From CALBRZ01 sp964511065 (GTDB lineage Bacteria; Planctomycetota; Planctomycetia; Pirellulales; S012-138): DNA of 60,712 nucleotides. Below the pieces are notes generated by a model, which was not told the origin of the DNA, made no database searches, and was given only the letters and a program-made list of their open reading frames with translations. The stretch is from positions 1 to 60,712 of the forward strand of contig CAZEEG010000021.1 of the NCBI GenBank assembly GCA_964511065.1, given 5' to 3'. Made by a program: the position numbers and the translations under genes. This document shows, piece by piece, positions 35,322-45,521 of the stretch (position 1 is the stretch's first letter; the number at the start of each line of letters is the position of its first letter).

Positions 35322-36593
35322 TTATTCAAACCGCAGCAGCGCGTACTTTTTCTTGCCGGAGCGGAGCACCATCACGGTTTCGCTGGCAAGGTCCTGGGAG
35401 GTCAGGTGGTATTCAAAGTCGGGCACGCGGCGGTTGTTGACATAAGCGCCGCCCTGCTGGGCCGTACGGCGAACCTCGCTGTTGCTCTTGGCCAATCCGG
35501 CGGCCGTGAAGGCTTCGGCCAGGCTCAAGCCTTCCCCTTCCAGGCGCGCCCGCGGCAACGTCTGGCTGGGCACGTCGGCGAAGATTTCGTTCAACTCGCT
35601 ATCGGAGAGGCCGCTGATTTCGCGTCCAAACAGAATTTCAGAAGCCAATTGGGCTCGCTGCAAGCCCGGCTCGCCATGCACCAATCGCGTAAGTTCTTCG
35701 GCCAACCGCCGCTGCCGGAAGCGCGGATCGTCGGCCTGTTCGATCGCTTCGATTTCCTCGTGCGACAATTCGGTGAAGAATCGCAGGCATTTGCTGATAT
35801 CGGCGTCGGGTATGTTGATCCAGTATTGATAGAACTTGTAGGGGCTGGTTCGCAGCGGCGACAGCCAGACCGTGTCGCCGCTGGCCGTCTTGCCCATCTT
35901 GTTGCCAGTGCTGTCCAGTAGCAGCGGGCAGGTGATGCCGTAAAGCTGCACACCGTGCATTCGCCGCGCAAGGTCGATGCCGGCTGTGATGTTGCCCCAC
36001 TGGTCGCTGCCGCCGACCTGCAGTTCGCAACCGTAGTTGCGGTTGAGGTGCACGAAGTCGTACGCCTGAAGCAGCATGTAGCTGAACTCGGTGTAACTGA
36101 TCCCGGCGCCCTCGCGTTCCAGGCGGCTGCGGACGGAATCCTTCGCCATCATCACGTTGACGGGAAAGTGCTTCCCCACGTCCCGGAGGAAATCCAGGTA
36201 GGTGAAATCGCGCATCCAATCGAAATTGTTGAGAACCATGGCCGGGTTCGGGCCGTCGAACTGGAGGAACGATTCCATCTGCCGCTGGATGCCGGCGATA
36301 TTGGCTTCTAAAGCCTCTAGGGAAAGCAGGTTACGTTCCTCGCTCTTGCCGCTGGGGTCACCGATCATGCCGGTGGCGCCTCCCACTAGGGCAATCACCC
36401 GGTGCCCTGCCTGCTGGAACCGCCGCAGGTACATCAGCGGCAGGAGGCTGCCTACGTGGAGGCTATCGGCCGTCGGGTCAAAACCGGCGTATAGCGTGCG
36501 ACTGCCGGAGGCCAGCCAATTGGGCAGGTTTTCGTCGTCGGTCGTCTGGTGGATCAGGCCCCGCCATTGCAGGTCGGAAAAGATGTCTGGCAT
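35322..36593 (-). CDS. tyrS: Tyrosyl-tRNA synthetase
   Basis: 423-residue class I synthetase starting at ATG 36593 (MPDIFSDLQW). It carries the tyrosine-site start LYAGFDPTADSLHVGS with the HIGH-like motif HVGS at 46-49, QVGGSDQWGNI, and the KMSKS-like KMGKT. A C-terminal S4 RNA-binding domain reads SEVRRTAQQGGAYVNNRR. It charges tRNA-Tyr with tyrosine and is an essential gene. The open frame extends 58 codons upstream without family similarity. No T-box structure was recognised in front of it. Confidence 0.95.
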   Translation of the reverse strand: MPDIFSDLQWRGLIHQTTDDENLPNWLASGSRTLYAGFDPTADSLHVGSLLPLMYLRRFQQAGHRVIALVGGATGMIGDPSGKSEERNLLSLEALEANIAGIQRQMESFLQFDGPNPAMVLNNFDWMRDFTYLDFLRDVGKHFPVNVMMAKDSVRSRLEREGAGISYTEFSYMLLQAYDFVHLNRNYGCELQVGGSDQWGNITAGIDLARRMHGVQLYGITCPLLLDSTGNKMGKTASGDTVWLSPLRTSPYKFYQYWINIPDADISKCLRFFTELSHEEIEAIEQADDPRFRQRRLAEELTRLVHGEPGLQRAQLASEILFGREISGLSDSELNEIFADVPSQTLPRARLEGEGLSLAEAFTAAGLAKSNSEVRRTAQQGGAYVNNRRVPDFEYHLTSQDLASETVMVLRSGKKKYALLRFE

Positions 36594-37241
36594 GGAATTT
36601 GTGCAGTCGGCTGAAACGGTTGAATTTGTAAACTTGGTAAAGCTATTTTCGGAAAGGCCATGGAGGCCGTGACATTTGGCCCCCCAGGGACAAACTGCGG
36701 GGTCTGCACAGCGGTCACGGCCAATTCTTTCTAGCGGAAACCACCAGGAACCCCGCAATGCTGGCACTGCTATCGCGGCAGCACAGGCAGATGCAGGGCA
36801 GTAATGTGGCGGGGGGATGAACCGTAGATCAATCGTGGCTGACGTATTGGGATTTTGCGTCCGGGCGCCAGTCTACCGAGCAAGCTGGTCGCTCATCCAC
36901 CCCTGCTAGCACTCGCGCGGCAGACGGCCCGCGGCGGACGGTCTGTCGGGGATGGAGCCCCCGGGCAGTTATGATCCCCCCGCGAGGTTGGAAGCCCATT
37001 CAGCTTGCAGGAACTAGTGGAATCTCGTAACATTTTCTGTTGACGTAGTTTATGCTGATTGTCCGGTGCAGTTTTTGCGACAAGCAGCCCGCGTCGAAAA
37101 CTTCCGCATCTTAGGTTGCCCCGACCTAAGGTTTTGCGTGCATCCAAGGGGATTGCTCGATTCGAGCCTTGCAGCGTGGTTGCAGCGCTACCGGGAGAAA
37201 GTCCCTGCGCGCCACGGATGCAACGCCTGAAAGGAGACGGG
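36594..37241. promoter_or_regulatory. Divergent gap between tyrS and giant PQQ gene
   Basis: 648 bases with no supported gene. It serves as promoter region for both directions. A TTGACG box occurs near 37041, but no matching -10 was found at normal spacing. The leader of the rightward gene holds the hairpin at 37110-37130. The part 36780-36960 is GC-rich with short runs of G and C, and nothing more could be assigned. Confidence 0.4.
37110..37130 (+). promoter_or_regulatory. Terminator-like hairpin in 5' leader
   Basis: Perfect 7-bp stem (CTTAGGT/ACCTAAG) with a 7-base loop (TGCCCCG), followed by GTTTT. It lies about 110 bases before the start of the large PQQ-propeller gene, in its probable untranslated leader. 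This suggests attenuation or a remnant terminator; function not shown. Confidence 0.5.
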
Positions 37242-40200
37242 ATGATGGTCCAGCGGAAAGAGTCTTCTTTGGCTCGTCCAGGACGGACGAATCAACCAGC
37301 CCGATGGCTGTTGATCCTCCTTTGGGGAGGACTCTTTCTGCCGACTGCGTTATTCGGCCAACGCTTCACGGCCGATGACGGCCCCACCCAAAGCTTTCTC
37401 GCTCCCGATCGCGAACTTCAAGCGGCGCTGAGCAAAGCCCGAACCTATGCCGAAGACGGAGAATATAACGTCGCGGTTCGTCTGCTCCAGAGGGTGCTGG
37501 AAACCGAGGAAGATTATTTCGAACTGGATAACGCCGGGAATCCGGTGAGCCGCAGTTTCAAGGCCGAGGCGCAGCGGATCATTGGCTCGATGCCCGACGA
37601 GGGCCGCCAGGCTTACGAATTGAATTATGGAGCGGCGGCAGCCAGGGAGCTTTCCGCGGCCGTTTCCGCCGGGAACGAGGCCGGATTGGAAGAGGTTTCG
37701 CGGCGTTACTTCCATACCCGCTCTGGCTATCAGGCGACGTATCTGCTGGGGATGCTGCACCTGGATCGTGGCCAACCCTTGGCGGCCGCGCTCTGTTTTC
37801 GGCGTTTGCAGGAATCGCCCGGGGCCGATGCACTGGAACCCAATCTATCGTTCCTGGAAGCCACGGCCTGGTATTGGGCCGGCATGCGCGACCGCGCGGT
37901 TTCTGCCCTGGCCGGTCTGAAGATGCGCGACCCCAACGCGCGGATTCGCGTTGGCGACCGCAGTATCGCCATTTTCGGCGATCCCGACGCCGCCTTGAGT
38001 TGGCTGGCCAATGCCGTTGGGCCGGCGCGAGCAGACATTCAGCGCATTGCAACGGCCTGGCTGATGCACCGTGGCGATGCCACGCGAACCCTGACATCGC
38101 CGGGCGGCTTGCCGCTATTGAGCCATCGCTGGGCCATTCCCATCTCCAACTTCGACCGGGTTCTGACCGAGATCGACAACCTGCACGACCGTTTCCGGGA
38201 GCAGGAGATCGTGGCCATGCCGGCGCTGCACCCACTGGTGGTCGATGGCACCGTGGTGGTTCGCACCGCTGAGAGCCTGGTGGCGATCGACTTCGAAAAC
38301 GGCAAGCGCATCTGGCAGGTGGAAGAAGACCTGCGCGACGTTCTCAGCCAACGCAGCGCCGTGGCGGCCCAGTTCTCGGCGTTCAACAATGCCAATGCTA
38401 CGAACGCCCAGATGCTCGAACAGCGCATCTGGAACGATCTGGCGTATGGCATGCTCAGCAGCGACGGCGACACGGTCTACGCCCTGCAAGATTTGTCGTT
38501 TGCCGTACCGAGCAATAATCGCGGCCGTCCGCAGGTGTTCCTCCCCAGAGGTCAAGTAGCCGGGAACGAAGGCGGGCTGGGAAATCGCTTGCAGGCGCTC
38601 GATCTCAAACGGCAGGGTGCCCTGCGGTGGGAGATCGGCGGTCAAGACACGCCGCCGGAACATCCGCTGGCCGGCGCGTTCTTTCTGGGGCCGCCGCTAC
38701 CGCTCTCGGGCATGCTGTACTGCCTGGCGGAGCTTCAAGGGGAGATTCGCCTGGTGGCGCTCGACGCCCGCACCGGCGATTACCTGTGGTCGCAACAGCT
38801 TGCGATCGTGGAACAGGATATTCTGAGTGATTCCATGCGGCGGCTGGCTGGGGTGACGCCGTCGTATGCCGACGGCGTGCTGGTTTGCCCCACGTCGTCC
38901 GGAGCCGTGGTCGCGGTGGACCTGACTAACCGTTCGCTGCGGTGGGGCTACCGCTACGCCCGTTCGCCGCGGCGGAGCATGGACCGTTTTGCGCAGCTTC
39001 GTGCACAACTGGCCGGCCAGAATACGAACGAGGCGCAGCGCACTGGGTGGACCGATACCACGGCCACGGTGAGTGAGGGTCGCGTGATCCTCACTCCCGT
39101 TGAGTCCGATGAACTGCTCTGTGTCCGCCTGGTCGATGGCGAACTGCTGTGGAAGGCCGAACGCGAAGATGGCCTGTATGTGGCCGGCGTCCACGCCGGG
39201 AATGTAGTCGTCGTGGGGCGAAACAGCGTCAAAGCCTGGAAGCTGAATGCTACCGATTTGGCTTCGTCGGATTGGTCGCTGCCCCTTCCCAACGGAGCGG
39301 TGCCCAGCGGGCGCGGTTTCCAGAGTGGCAGCACCTATTACTTGCCGCTCTCCACCGCCGAGATCGTGGCAATCGACCTGGCGACCGGTCGCATTACCGC
39401 TCGCGTGCAGAGCCGCGATGGCACCGTGCCGGGCAATCTGATCAGCTACCGCGGCAGCATCATCTCGCAAAGTCCATCCGCGATTGAGTGCTTCTATGAG
39501 ATTGAGCCGCTTGAAAAATCGGTGCAGCAGCGGCTCGCCCAGAACCCCCGCGATGCCGACGCCTTGCGGTTGCGAGGCCAGATTCATCTTGATCGCGGGG
39601 AGTTGGATGCCGCGATCGAAGATTTGCGGACTTCGCTCCAATCGCAGGAGGACGCCCACGCCCAGGATTTGCTGGTCGATGCCATGCTGGCGGCGCTGCG
39701 CGACGATTTTTCAGGCCACCGGCATCTGCTGGGCGACTTGGAAGAGTTGGTAACCACGCCGCGGCAGCAAAGCGAATTCTTGCGGCTCACGGCTGAGGGA
39801 CTCCGCCAGATGGGCGAGAGCCAGGCCGCCTTTGAACACTACCTGCAACTGGCGTCGCTCAATTGGTCGGAGCAGACGCTGGAGCAACTCTCACCCGATC
39901 ACGCGGTGCGCCGCGACCGCTGGATTCAAGCCAGGGTGAACGAGCTCTACCAGGCCGTATCGGCCGATGATCGCGAGAAAATGGACGCGGCGATTGCCCG
40001 CTACCTGGATGAAGCACTCCAGGCCAAGGGGCCCGCCTCGCTACGGCGTTACGTGCGGTACTTCGGTTCCGAGGCCGGGGGCGATCAAGCCCGGTTGGCG
40101 CTGGCCGATCGGCTCAAAGCCGAAACCGACCTGCTGGAGAAAGCAGCGCTGCTGCGCGAATTGGCCGCAACCGGTAGCCCAGACAAGCGGGCAGAAGCGA

Positions 40201-41897
40201 CGCTGCAACTTGCCCAACTCTTTACGAGTGCAGGCAAGGCCCAGGAAGCCGCCCATTATTTTGAAACCCTTGGGAAAGCGTTCGCCGAGGTCGAAGTGGG
40301 CGGCAAGACGGGGCGCCAGTGGCTTGATTCGTTGCCCCACGACCATCCCGTGACCCAACTGCTCACCGCGCCCGATCCATCGTGGCCGGTGGGGCTGGTG
40401 GAGCCGCACGTGGAAGCGAAAGTAGTCGCCAACACGCGGACCTATTCGATCAACCTGGGCGAAGGCCCCAACCTGATCCAACCGCAGACCACCTTCCACT
40501 GGGACCAAACGCGGCAGGCCGTGGTCGCTCGCGACGGCCTGGGACGCGACCTCTGGCAACTGGCCGTGCAGGAGTTGGGAAGTCCGCGCAATTACTATGT
40601 GAACCCCAACTTGATTTTGGGCAAGATGCACGGGCACGTGCTGTACCTGTCGCTGGGGCACGAGCTGGTGGCCATTGACACCCTGGGCCTCGGCGGTGCG
40701 CCTCGCATCTTGTGGCGCGAAAGCCTGACCGAGGCATTGCCTGGCATCAACGGGCGCCCCAGCTACGGCATTCGCACGCGACAAGTGCGGCAGCCCTGGG
40801 GAACCCGCAAGTTCTATGCGGCCGATGCCTACGGCCGCCCGCTGGGGACGTTAGGGCCTGTTACCGACAGTTACGTATGCTTCCAGCGGGGCAAGGAAGT
40901 GCTGGCTCTGTCGCCATTGACGGGCGAAACGCTCTGGAAGCGGTCGGGCCTGGAAGCCGGCAGCACGATCTTTGGCGACGAAGAAGTGATCTTTGTCGCC
41001 GGTCCCAGTGAAACCACGGCTAAGATCTTCCGGGCTTCCGACGGCCATCAACTGGGCACGCGGAGGATTCCCGCCGCCGATCGGATCATGACCTCGCTGG
41101 GCCGCCGCCTGCTCACCTGGAACTTCTCCGGCAAGACCATCGTCAAGCTGGAAGACCCCTACAAGGGCGAGGATGTCTGGCGAATGGAGTTCGGTGCCGG
41201 CAGCCGCGGCTATTACATCGACAACCAAGGGCTGGCCGTGCTGGAGCGAGACGGACATTTTGTGGTGATGAGCCTTCCTGATGGCAAGCTCGAGATCGAT
41301 CTCAAGCTGGATATCGACCCTGCACTTAACGATATGTACGTGATCCGGACACCCGATCAGTACCTGTTACTCACCGATAGCGCCCAGCACCGCGATGCCA
41401 CGATCAGCTACGTGAACCCCATTCCCGGCGGCATGAGCAACCCCGTGGTAAATGGGCCGGTGTACGCCTTCGATCGGGCCAGCGGCAAGCAACTGTGGGC
41501 CACGCCGGTGACAGGGCAGGCCGTGTTGTTGGATCAGCCGGGTGAGCTGCCCGTGCTGGTCTTCGCGGCGCACCGCTACCGCCGGGTCGGCAACCGGGGC
41601 GATACCCGATACGCCGTCACCTGCCTGGACAAGCGCAACGGCCGGATCATCTTCGAGAAAGAAGAGGCCGGCTCGATCAGCGACTTTGTCGTGACCGGCA
41701 GCTATGTGGAGAATCAGGTGCACCTGAATCTGATGCGGTATCAGGTGACCTTGCAGTTGACCGACAAGCCGATCCCCGCAGACGATGCCGGCGAGGAAGG
41801 CCAAGACGATCAAGGCACCAAGAAGGACACTCCCAAGAAGGAGCTTCCCAACGAACAGGCCCCCGCAAAAGCGCCTGCCAAGGATTCTGATCCGTAA
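37242..41897 (+). CDS. Giant TPR plus PQQ-propeller exported protein
   Basis: 1551-residue protein starting at ATG 37242, preceded by AAGGAGACGG at ideal spacing. Residues about 20-45 form a signal peptide or anchor (WLLILLWGGLFLP). Helical TPR-like repeats occur at about 60-260. Repeated PQQ/BamB-like propeller blades follow (patterns such as LVAIDFENGKRIW, LVALDARTGDYLW and VVAVDLTNRSLRW), then a second TPR stretch around 780-1060, then a second propeller (ALSPLTGETLWKRSG). The last ~50 residues are charged Lys/Asp/Glu low complexity. It is likely a periplasmic scaffold or sensor; no catalytic site was recognised. The reading frame is intact over 4.6 kb. Confidence 0.88.
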   Translation: MMVQRKESSLARPGRTNQPARWLLILLWGGLFLPTALFGQRFTADDGPTQSFLAPDRELQAALSKARTYAEDGEYNVAVRLLQRVLETEEDYFELDNAGNPVSRSFKAEAQRIIGSMPDEGRQAYELNYGAAAARELSAAVSAGNEAGLEEVSRRYFHTRSGYQATYLLGMLHLDRGQPLAAALCFRRLQESPGADALEPNLSFLEATAWYWAGMRDRAVSALAGLKMRDPNARIRVGDRSIAIFGDPDAALSWLANAVGPARADIQRIATAWLMHRGDATRTLTSPGGLPLLSHRWAIPISNFDRVLTEIDNLHDRFREQEIVAMPALHPLVVDGTVVVRTAESLVAIDFENGKRIWQVEEDLRDVLSQRSAVAAQFSAFNNANATNAQMLEQRIWNDLAYGMLSSDGDTVYALQDLSFAVPSNNRGRPQVFLPRGQVAGNEGGLGNRLQALDLKRQGALRWEIGGQDTPPEHPLAGAFFLGPPLPLSGMLYCLAELQGEIRLVALDARTGDYLWSQQLAIVEQDILSDSMRRLAGVTPSYADGVLVCPTSSGAVVAVDLTNRSLRWGYRYARSPRRSMDRFAQLRAQLAGQNTNEAQRTGWTDTTATVSEGRVILTPVESDELLCVRLVDGELLWKAEREDGLYVAGVHAGNVVVVGRNSVKAWKLNATDLASSDWSLPLPNGAVPSGRGFQSGSTYYLPLSTAEIVAIDLATGRITARVQSRDGTVPGNLISYRGSIISQSPSAIECFYEIEPLEKSVQQRLAQNPRDADALRLRGQIHLDRGELDAAIEDLRTSLQSQEDAHAQDLLVDAMLAALRDDFSGHRHLLGDLEELVTTPRQQSEFLRLTAEGLRQMGESQAAFEHYLQLASLNWSEQTLEQLSPDHAVRRDRWIQARVNELYQAVSADDREKMDAAIARYLDEALQAKGPASLRRYVRYFGSEAGGDQARLALADRLKAETDLLEKAALLRELAATGSPDKRAEATLQLAQLFTSAGKAQEAAHYFETLGKAFAEVEVGGKTGRQWLDSLPHDHPVTQLLTAPDPSWPVGLVEPHVEAKVVANTRTYSINLGEGPNLIQPQTTFHWDQTRQAVVARDGLGRDLWQLAVQELGSPRNYYVNPNLILGKMHGHVLYLSLGHELVAIDTLGLGGAPRILWRESLTEALPGINGRPSYGIRTRQVRQPWGTRKFYAADAYGRPLGTLGPVTDSYVCFQRGKEVLALSPLTGETLWKRSGLEAGSTIFGDEEVIFVAGPSETTAKIFRASDGHQLGTRRIPAADRIMTSLGRRLLTWNFSGKTIVKLEDPYKGEDVWRMEFGAGSRGYYIDNQGLAVLERDGHFVVMSLPDGKLEIDLKLDIDPALNDMYVIRTPDQYLLLTDSAQHRDATISYVNPIPGGMSNPVVNGPVYAFDRASGKQLWATPVTGQAVLLDQPGELPVLVFAAHRYRRVGNRGDTRYAVTCLDKRNGRIIFEKEEAGSISDFVVTGSYVENQVHLNLMRYQVTLQLTDKPIPADDAGEEGQDDQGTKKDTPKKELPNEQAPAKAPAKDSDP

Positions 41898-42167
41898 TCG
41901 ACATTTCATCGGGTGGGGCCTGCTGGGCGTTCGCGCACACAGTAGCGCGTAGCGCCTGCCACGCACCTGCGCCGGAGAGTGTGGAAGTTCCCTGCCAAGG
42001 GGAATGACCAAGCAGATTGGCTGCCCTTGCTGGGGCTAGCCGGTGCGTCATGCCTCGACGGATCGGATGGTCGTTGCCGAAGCGTATAACTTCAATGCAT
42101 ACGACTTCGCTGATGAGCAGCGAAGTCCCCTGCCCCGCCACAAACGGATATTCAGCGAGGCACTGCC

Positions 42168-43109
42168 ATGATGCACAAATGCCTGGTCCTGAAAAATGTC
42201 CGCTGCCTGGCGAGCAGGCGACCCAAGCGGCGGCAATCCTTACTCGCGCGAACGCTGTTCACTGTAGCCTTGGCTTGTCTGGCGGGCCCGTTATCAGCCC
42301 GCCCCGCGGTGGCGGTAGAACCATTTGTCGATGTTACTCCGCGGCATCTGCCGATCCTTAGCCCCGGCACGCGCGTCACCGACCGGGTCGAGGGTTGGTC
42401 GCATCTGCTGATGATTGCTGAACCCACCCTGGCTGGCGGCGACGTCGATCAGCTAGACCCGCTGGCGCAAGGGCTGGCCGGGCGGTTCAACCTGGTCCTG
42501 GCGGCCGATGTGCGGCGCAACACCGATGGTTCCTTCTACCTCCGCAGCCTGGGGTGTGGCCTCGCCGTCAAGAACCGCAGCGGATATGTGGTCGTGTCCA
42601 GCGAGCAATCTCCCGGGGTGAATTTGGGATTCATCGAGCGGATGGTGCTCGACCGCAGCGAAGACAGCCTGAAGACGGCCACTCAGTTTGCCCGCACGCT
42701 GCACCTGGCCGTCTTTGATGCCAAGGCGATTGTGCTGGCCGACGGCCAGCACCGCGATTGGTACATGCGGCACGCGGTGCTGGTGCATCCGGCCTCGGGC
42801 AAGGTTTCGCTGCTGGTGTGGTTCCTGGAACCCAAGCCCGGCCAGGACGACCAATTGCATTTGCCGAGTTCGGCAATTCGGATGGTCGAAGTCGGGATGA
42901 CGGAAAAGCGCGCCCTTCACGTGGACAAGCGGCACTTCGCCCTGGGGTTTCCCACCGATCGTGCGTTTGCGTTGATGCAACTCCCCAAGGGGCACTCGAT
43001 CGAAGTGCGCGAGGAACTGCTCCCGTTGTTCACCTCGCGGCGGCTCGATGCCGACTCAGTGGCCCAACTTCAAGCGGCCCTGGAACAGATCGTGGCGCAG
43101 CAGCGGTAA
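42168..43109 (+). CDS. Unknown exported protein
   Basis: 313-residue unrecognised protein. It starts at ATG 42168 with GCGAGG eight bases upstream; a second ATG follows immediately. A basic start followed by LLARTLFTVALACLAGPL, ending ...PAVAVEP, looks like a signal peptide. The mature part mixes strands and helices, with no Cys clusters and no recognised active-site motif. It includes several Trp/Tyr-rich blocks (GWSHLLMIAEP, HRDWYMRHAV, SLLVWFLEPKP). It lies 270 bases after the propeller protein and 123 bases before pyrB. Co-transcription with either is possible. Confidence 0.8.
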   Translation: MMHKCLVLKNVRCLASRRPKRRQSLLARTLFTVALACLAGPLSARPAVAVEPFVDVTPRHLPILSPGTRVTDRVEGWSHLLMIAEPTLAGGDVDQLDPLAQGLAGRFNLVLAADVRRNTDGSFYLRSLGCGLAVKNRSGYVVVSSEQSPGVNLGFIERMVLDRSEDSLKTATQFARTLHLAVFDAKAIVLADGQHRDWYMRHAVLVHPASGKVSLLVWFLEPKPGQDDQLHLPSSAIRMVEVGMTEKRALHVDKRHFALGFPTDRAFALMQLPKGHSIEVREELLPLFTSRRLDADSVAQLQAALEQIVAQQR

Positions 43110-43232
43110 CCATCGCCTGGGGCGGAAGCTGGCACAGTCTCCTCCCCGAAAAGCCGGCATCGTGCTAGAATCCCCAGGGCAACTTACGGCCGCACCAGCG
43201 GCACAGGGAACATCGGGTGCCTGGAGGTTCGG

Positions 43233-44192
43233 ATGAGCGTGGCGGAAGGCCAGTTGGAACACGTTCCCAAGCAGTGGACGCACTCGCATTTGTTGGGCCT
43301 GGAGTCGCTCACGGCCGACGAAATCAACTTGATCCTGGACACGGCGCAGCGTTTCAAGGAACGCGTGGGCGACGGCCGTCACAAGCTCAGCGTGCTCGCC
43401 GGCACTACGACGGCCAACTTGTTCTTCGAGAATTCCACCCGCACCCGAACCAGCTTCGGTCTGGCCGCTCGGCGCCTGGGGGCCGACGTCGTTGATTTCT
43501 CGGCGTCCACCAGCAGCCTGTCCAAAGGCGAAACCATCATCGACACGGCCAAGACCATCGAGGCGATGGGCGTCGATTGCGTGATCGTGCGGCATCGGAC
43601 GCCGGGTACTCCGCACCTGTTGGCCCAGAATCTTGGATGTTCGGTCATCAATGCCGGCGACGGGCCTCACGAACACCCCACCCAGGGCCTGCTCGACATT
43701 CTGACCATTCGCCAACACCGGGGCGACGTGGCGGGCCTGACCGTGGCGCTGGTGGGCGACATCGCGCACAGCCGTACGGCCCGGAGCAATATTTGGGGGC
43801 TCAAGAAGCTGGGCGCGCACGTGATCGTGTGCGGCCCGGCCACGCTGGTTTCGCGCCGCTGGGAAGAGCTCGGCGTGGAAGTTTCGTACAGTCTGGACGA
43901 GATTCTGCCCCGGTGCGATGTGGTGAACCTGCTACGCATCCAGTTCGAACGGCAGTTCACACGGCCCTTCCCCTCGGTTCGCGAATACGCACACCTGTAT
44001 GCGATGAACTGCCAGCGGTTGGCGATGGCAAAGGACGATATCCTGATCATGGCCCCCGGCCCCATCAACCGCGGCGTGGAACTGACCCCCGATGTGGCCG
44101 ATGGCCCGCACTCGGTGATCCTGGAGCAGGTATCCAACGGCCTGGCCGTACGGATGGCCGTGCTTTGGCTCTGTTGCGGCCAGCGGGGCTAG
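43233..44192 (+). CDS. pyrB: Aspartate carbamoyltransferase
   Basis: 319-residue catalytic chain of ATCase, normal length, starting at ATG 43233 preceded by GGAGG. The carbamoyl-phosphate loop reads FENSTRTRTSF, the catalytic region HRTPGTP...HEHPTQGLLD, and the aspartate loop APGPINRGVEL. It catalyses carbamoyl phosphate plus aspartate to carbamoyl aspartate, the first committed pyrimidine step. No pyrI or dihydroorotase gene is adjacent. The protein stops 34 bases before the CobW gene's stop on the other strand (convergent). Confidence 0.96.
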   Translation: MSVAEGQLEHVPKQWTHSHLLGLESLTADEINLILDTAQRFKERVGDGRHKLSVLAGTTTANLFFENSTRTRTSFGLAARRLGADVVDFSASTSSLSKGETIIDTAKTIEAMGVDCVIVRHRTPGTPHLLAQNLGCSVINAGDGPHEHPTQGLLDILTIRQHRGDVAGLTVALVGDIAHSRTARSNIWGLKKLGAHVIVCGPATLVSRRWEELGVEVSYSLDEILPRCDVVNLLRIQFERQFTRPFPSVREYAHLYAMNCQRLAMAKDDILIMAPGPINRGVELTPDVADGPHSVILEQVSNGLAVRMAVLWLCCGQRG

Positions 44193-44225
44193 CGGAGCGC
44201 GTTGCATCGCTCCGGCTTCTGTGTG

Positions 44226-45329
44226 TTACACCGCGTCGCTGTAGCGATGCGTGGGCACCGGGCGGCCCGGGCGGAAGCTCTGCGTCTGCCGAATGTCCAC
44301 CTCCGCACCCAGGGAAGCCCCGGCCGCCGTCACGGTTTCTTCCACCAGGGCCTGAAGCGTTTCGGGATCGATGGCCACTCGGGCATTCACGATCACATCG
44401 GCTTCGGTCGTCTGGCAATTGGACGGCAAGGAAAGCTCGGGCTCGGAATCGCGGCTAACCAGGTTCGCCACGCCGTAGAACCCTTCCCAGAGGCCGATGG
44501 CCTTCAGATGCGCGGTTTCCGCGCCCTGCTCGGCAAGACGCAGCCGGAGGCCGTCGATCACGGCCAGCAGGTAATCGTCCAGGGCAATGGGCGTGGGGGC
44601 CGTCAGCTTGAGGCTGCTGTTGAGCCAGCCCAACTCGGCTTCGCCTTCGGCGTACACGTCGTAATCCAGTTCCAGAATCCGCTGGCCGAAGCGCCCCTGT
44701 TGCTGGAGCATTTCCAGCACGGCATCAAAGCCTTGCCCTGTCTTGGCCGAGACACGCAGCACGGGCACGCCTGGGAACTGCTGTTCCAGCAGGCCGACCA
44801 GTTCGTCTGCATCCTCGCGGCTGAGCGTATCCATCCGGTTGAGCAGGACAAAATCGGCTTCTTCGATCTGCTTGCGAAAGATGTACTCGGCCTTGGGCGA
44901 GAAGCCGCCGCCCTCGCCGCGGAGAATCTTCTGGCCGTGGCTCGGCTTGAGGATCACGCCATAAGGAGCGACGGTAAAGTCGGCATTGAACAGCCGCCGC
45001 AGTGGCTGAACCACGGTGGCCACCAGGTCGGTGCAACTGCCGACGGGCTCGGCAAGAATGACGTCGGGTCGCTGAGCCTCCGAAAGTTCATCCGCCGTCT
45101 TGGTCAACTCATTGAAGTTGCAGCAGAAGCAGGCCCCGGCAACCTCGCCCACGCGGAACCCCTGCGCCCGCAGCGCGTGGGTGTCCACCAGGTCGCTGGC
45201 CTGGTCGTTGGTGACGATGCCGACATTCAGCCCTTGCCCCTGGTAGTGGCTGGCCAGGCGGGCAATTGTGGTCGTCTTGCCGGCTCCCAGAAAGCCGCCC
45301 ACCATGATGAAACGAATGGGGTCTGGCAT
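44226..45329 (-). CDS. CobW-like metal GTPase
   Basis: 367-residue COG0523/CobW-type GTPase starting at ATG 45329, preceded by AAGGG. The long open frame upstream overlaps the divergent promoter. Walker A GGFLGAGKTT lies at 11-20. The metal motif CxCC is present (Cys67, Cys69, Cys70 in GACFCCNF). EPVGS, NRMD and a Ras-like domain follow. Such proteins deliver Zn, Co or other metals to client enzymes; the client is unknown. The C-terminal domain differs from classical CobW, ending with TVTAAGASLGAEVDIR. It diverges from an ABC ATPase. Confidence 0.88.
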   Translation of the reverse strand: MPDPIRFIMVGGFLGAGKTTTIARLASHYQGQGLNVGIVTNDQASDLVDTHALRAQGFRVGEVAGACFCCNFNELTKTADELSEAQRPDVILAEPVGSCTDLVATVVQPLRRLFNADFTVAPYGVILKPSHGQKILRGEGGGFSPKAEYIFRKQIEEADFVLLNRMDTLSREDADELVGLLEQQFPGVPVLRVSAKTGQGFDAVLEMLQQQGRFGQRILELDYDVYAEGEAELGWLNSSLKLTAPTPIALDDYLLAVIDGLRLRLAEQGAETAHLKAIGLWEGFYGVANLVSRDSEPELSLPSNCQTTEADVIVNARVAIDPETLQALVEETVTAAGASLGAEVDIRQTQSFRPGRPVPTHRYSDAV

Positions 45330-45521
45330 CAAAAACACCCTTCTTGCAACGAGGACGCCGCCGCGCGGGCCCAGTGGGATACGCGGACTCTCACGAACAA
45401 ACGAACGTTTGAACAATATAGATGGCCACGAGGTTCCTCTCAAGCGGGTAGCAGCGCCCGGGTGGCCGCCAGAGGCAGCCCCCTGGGTGCAAGGCGCTTT
45501 GCAGCCTATAATCGCAACGTC

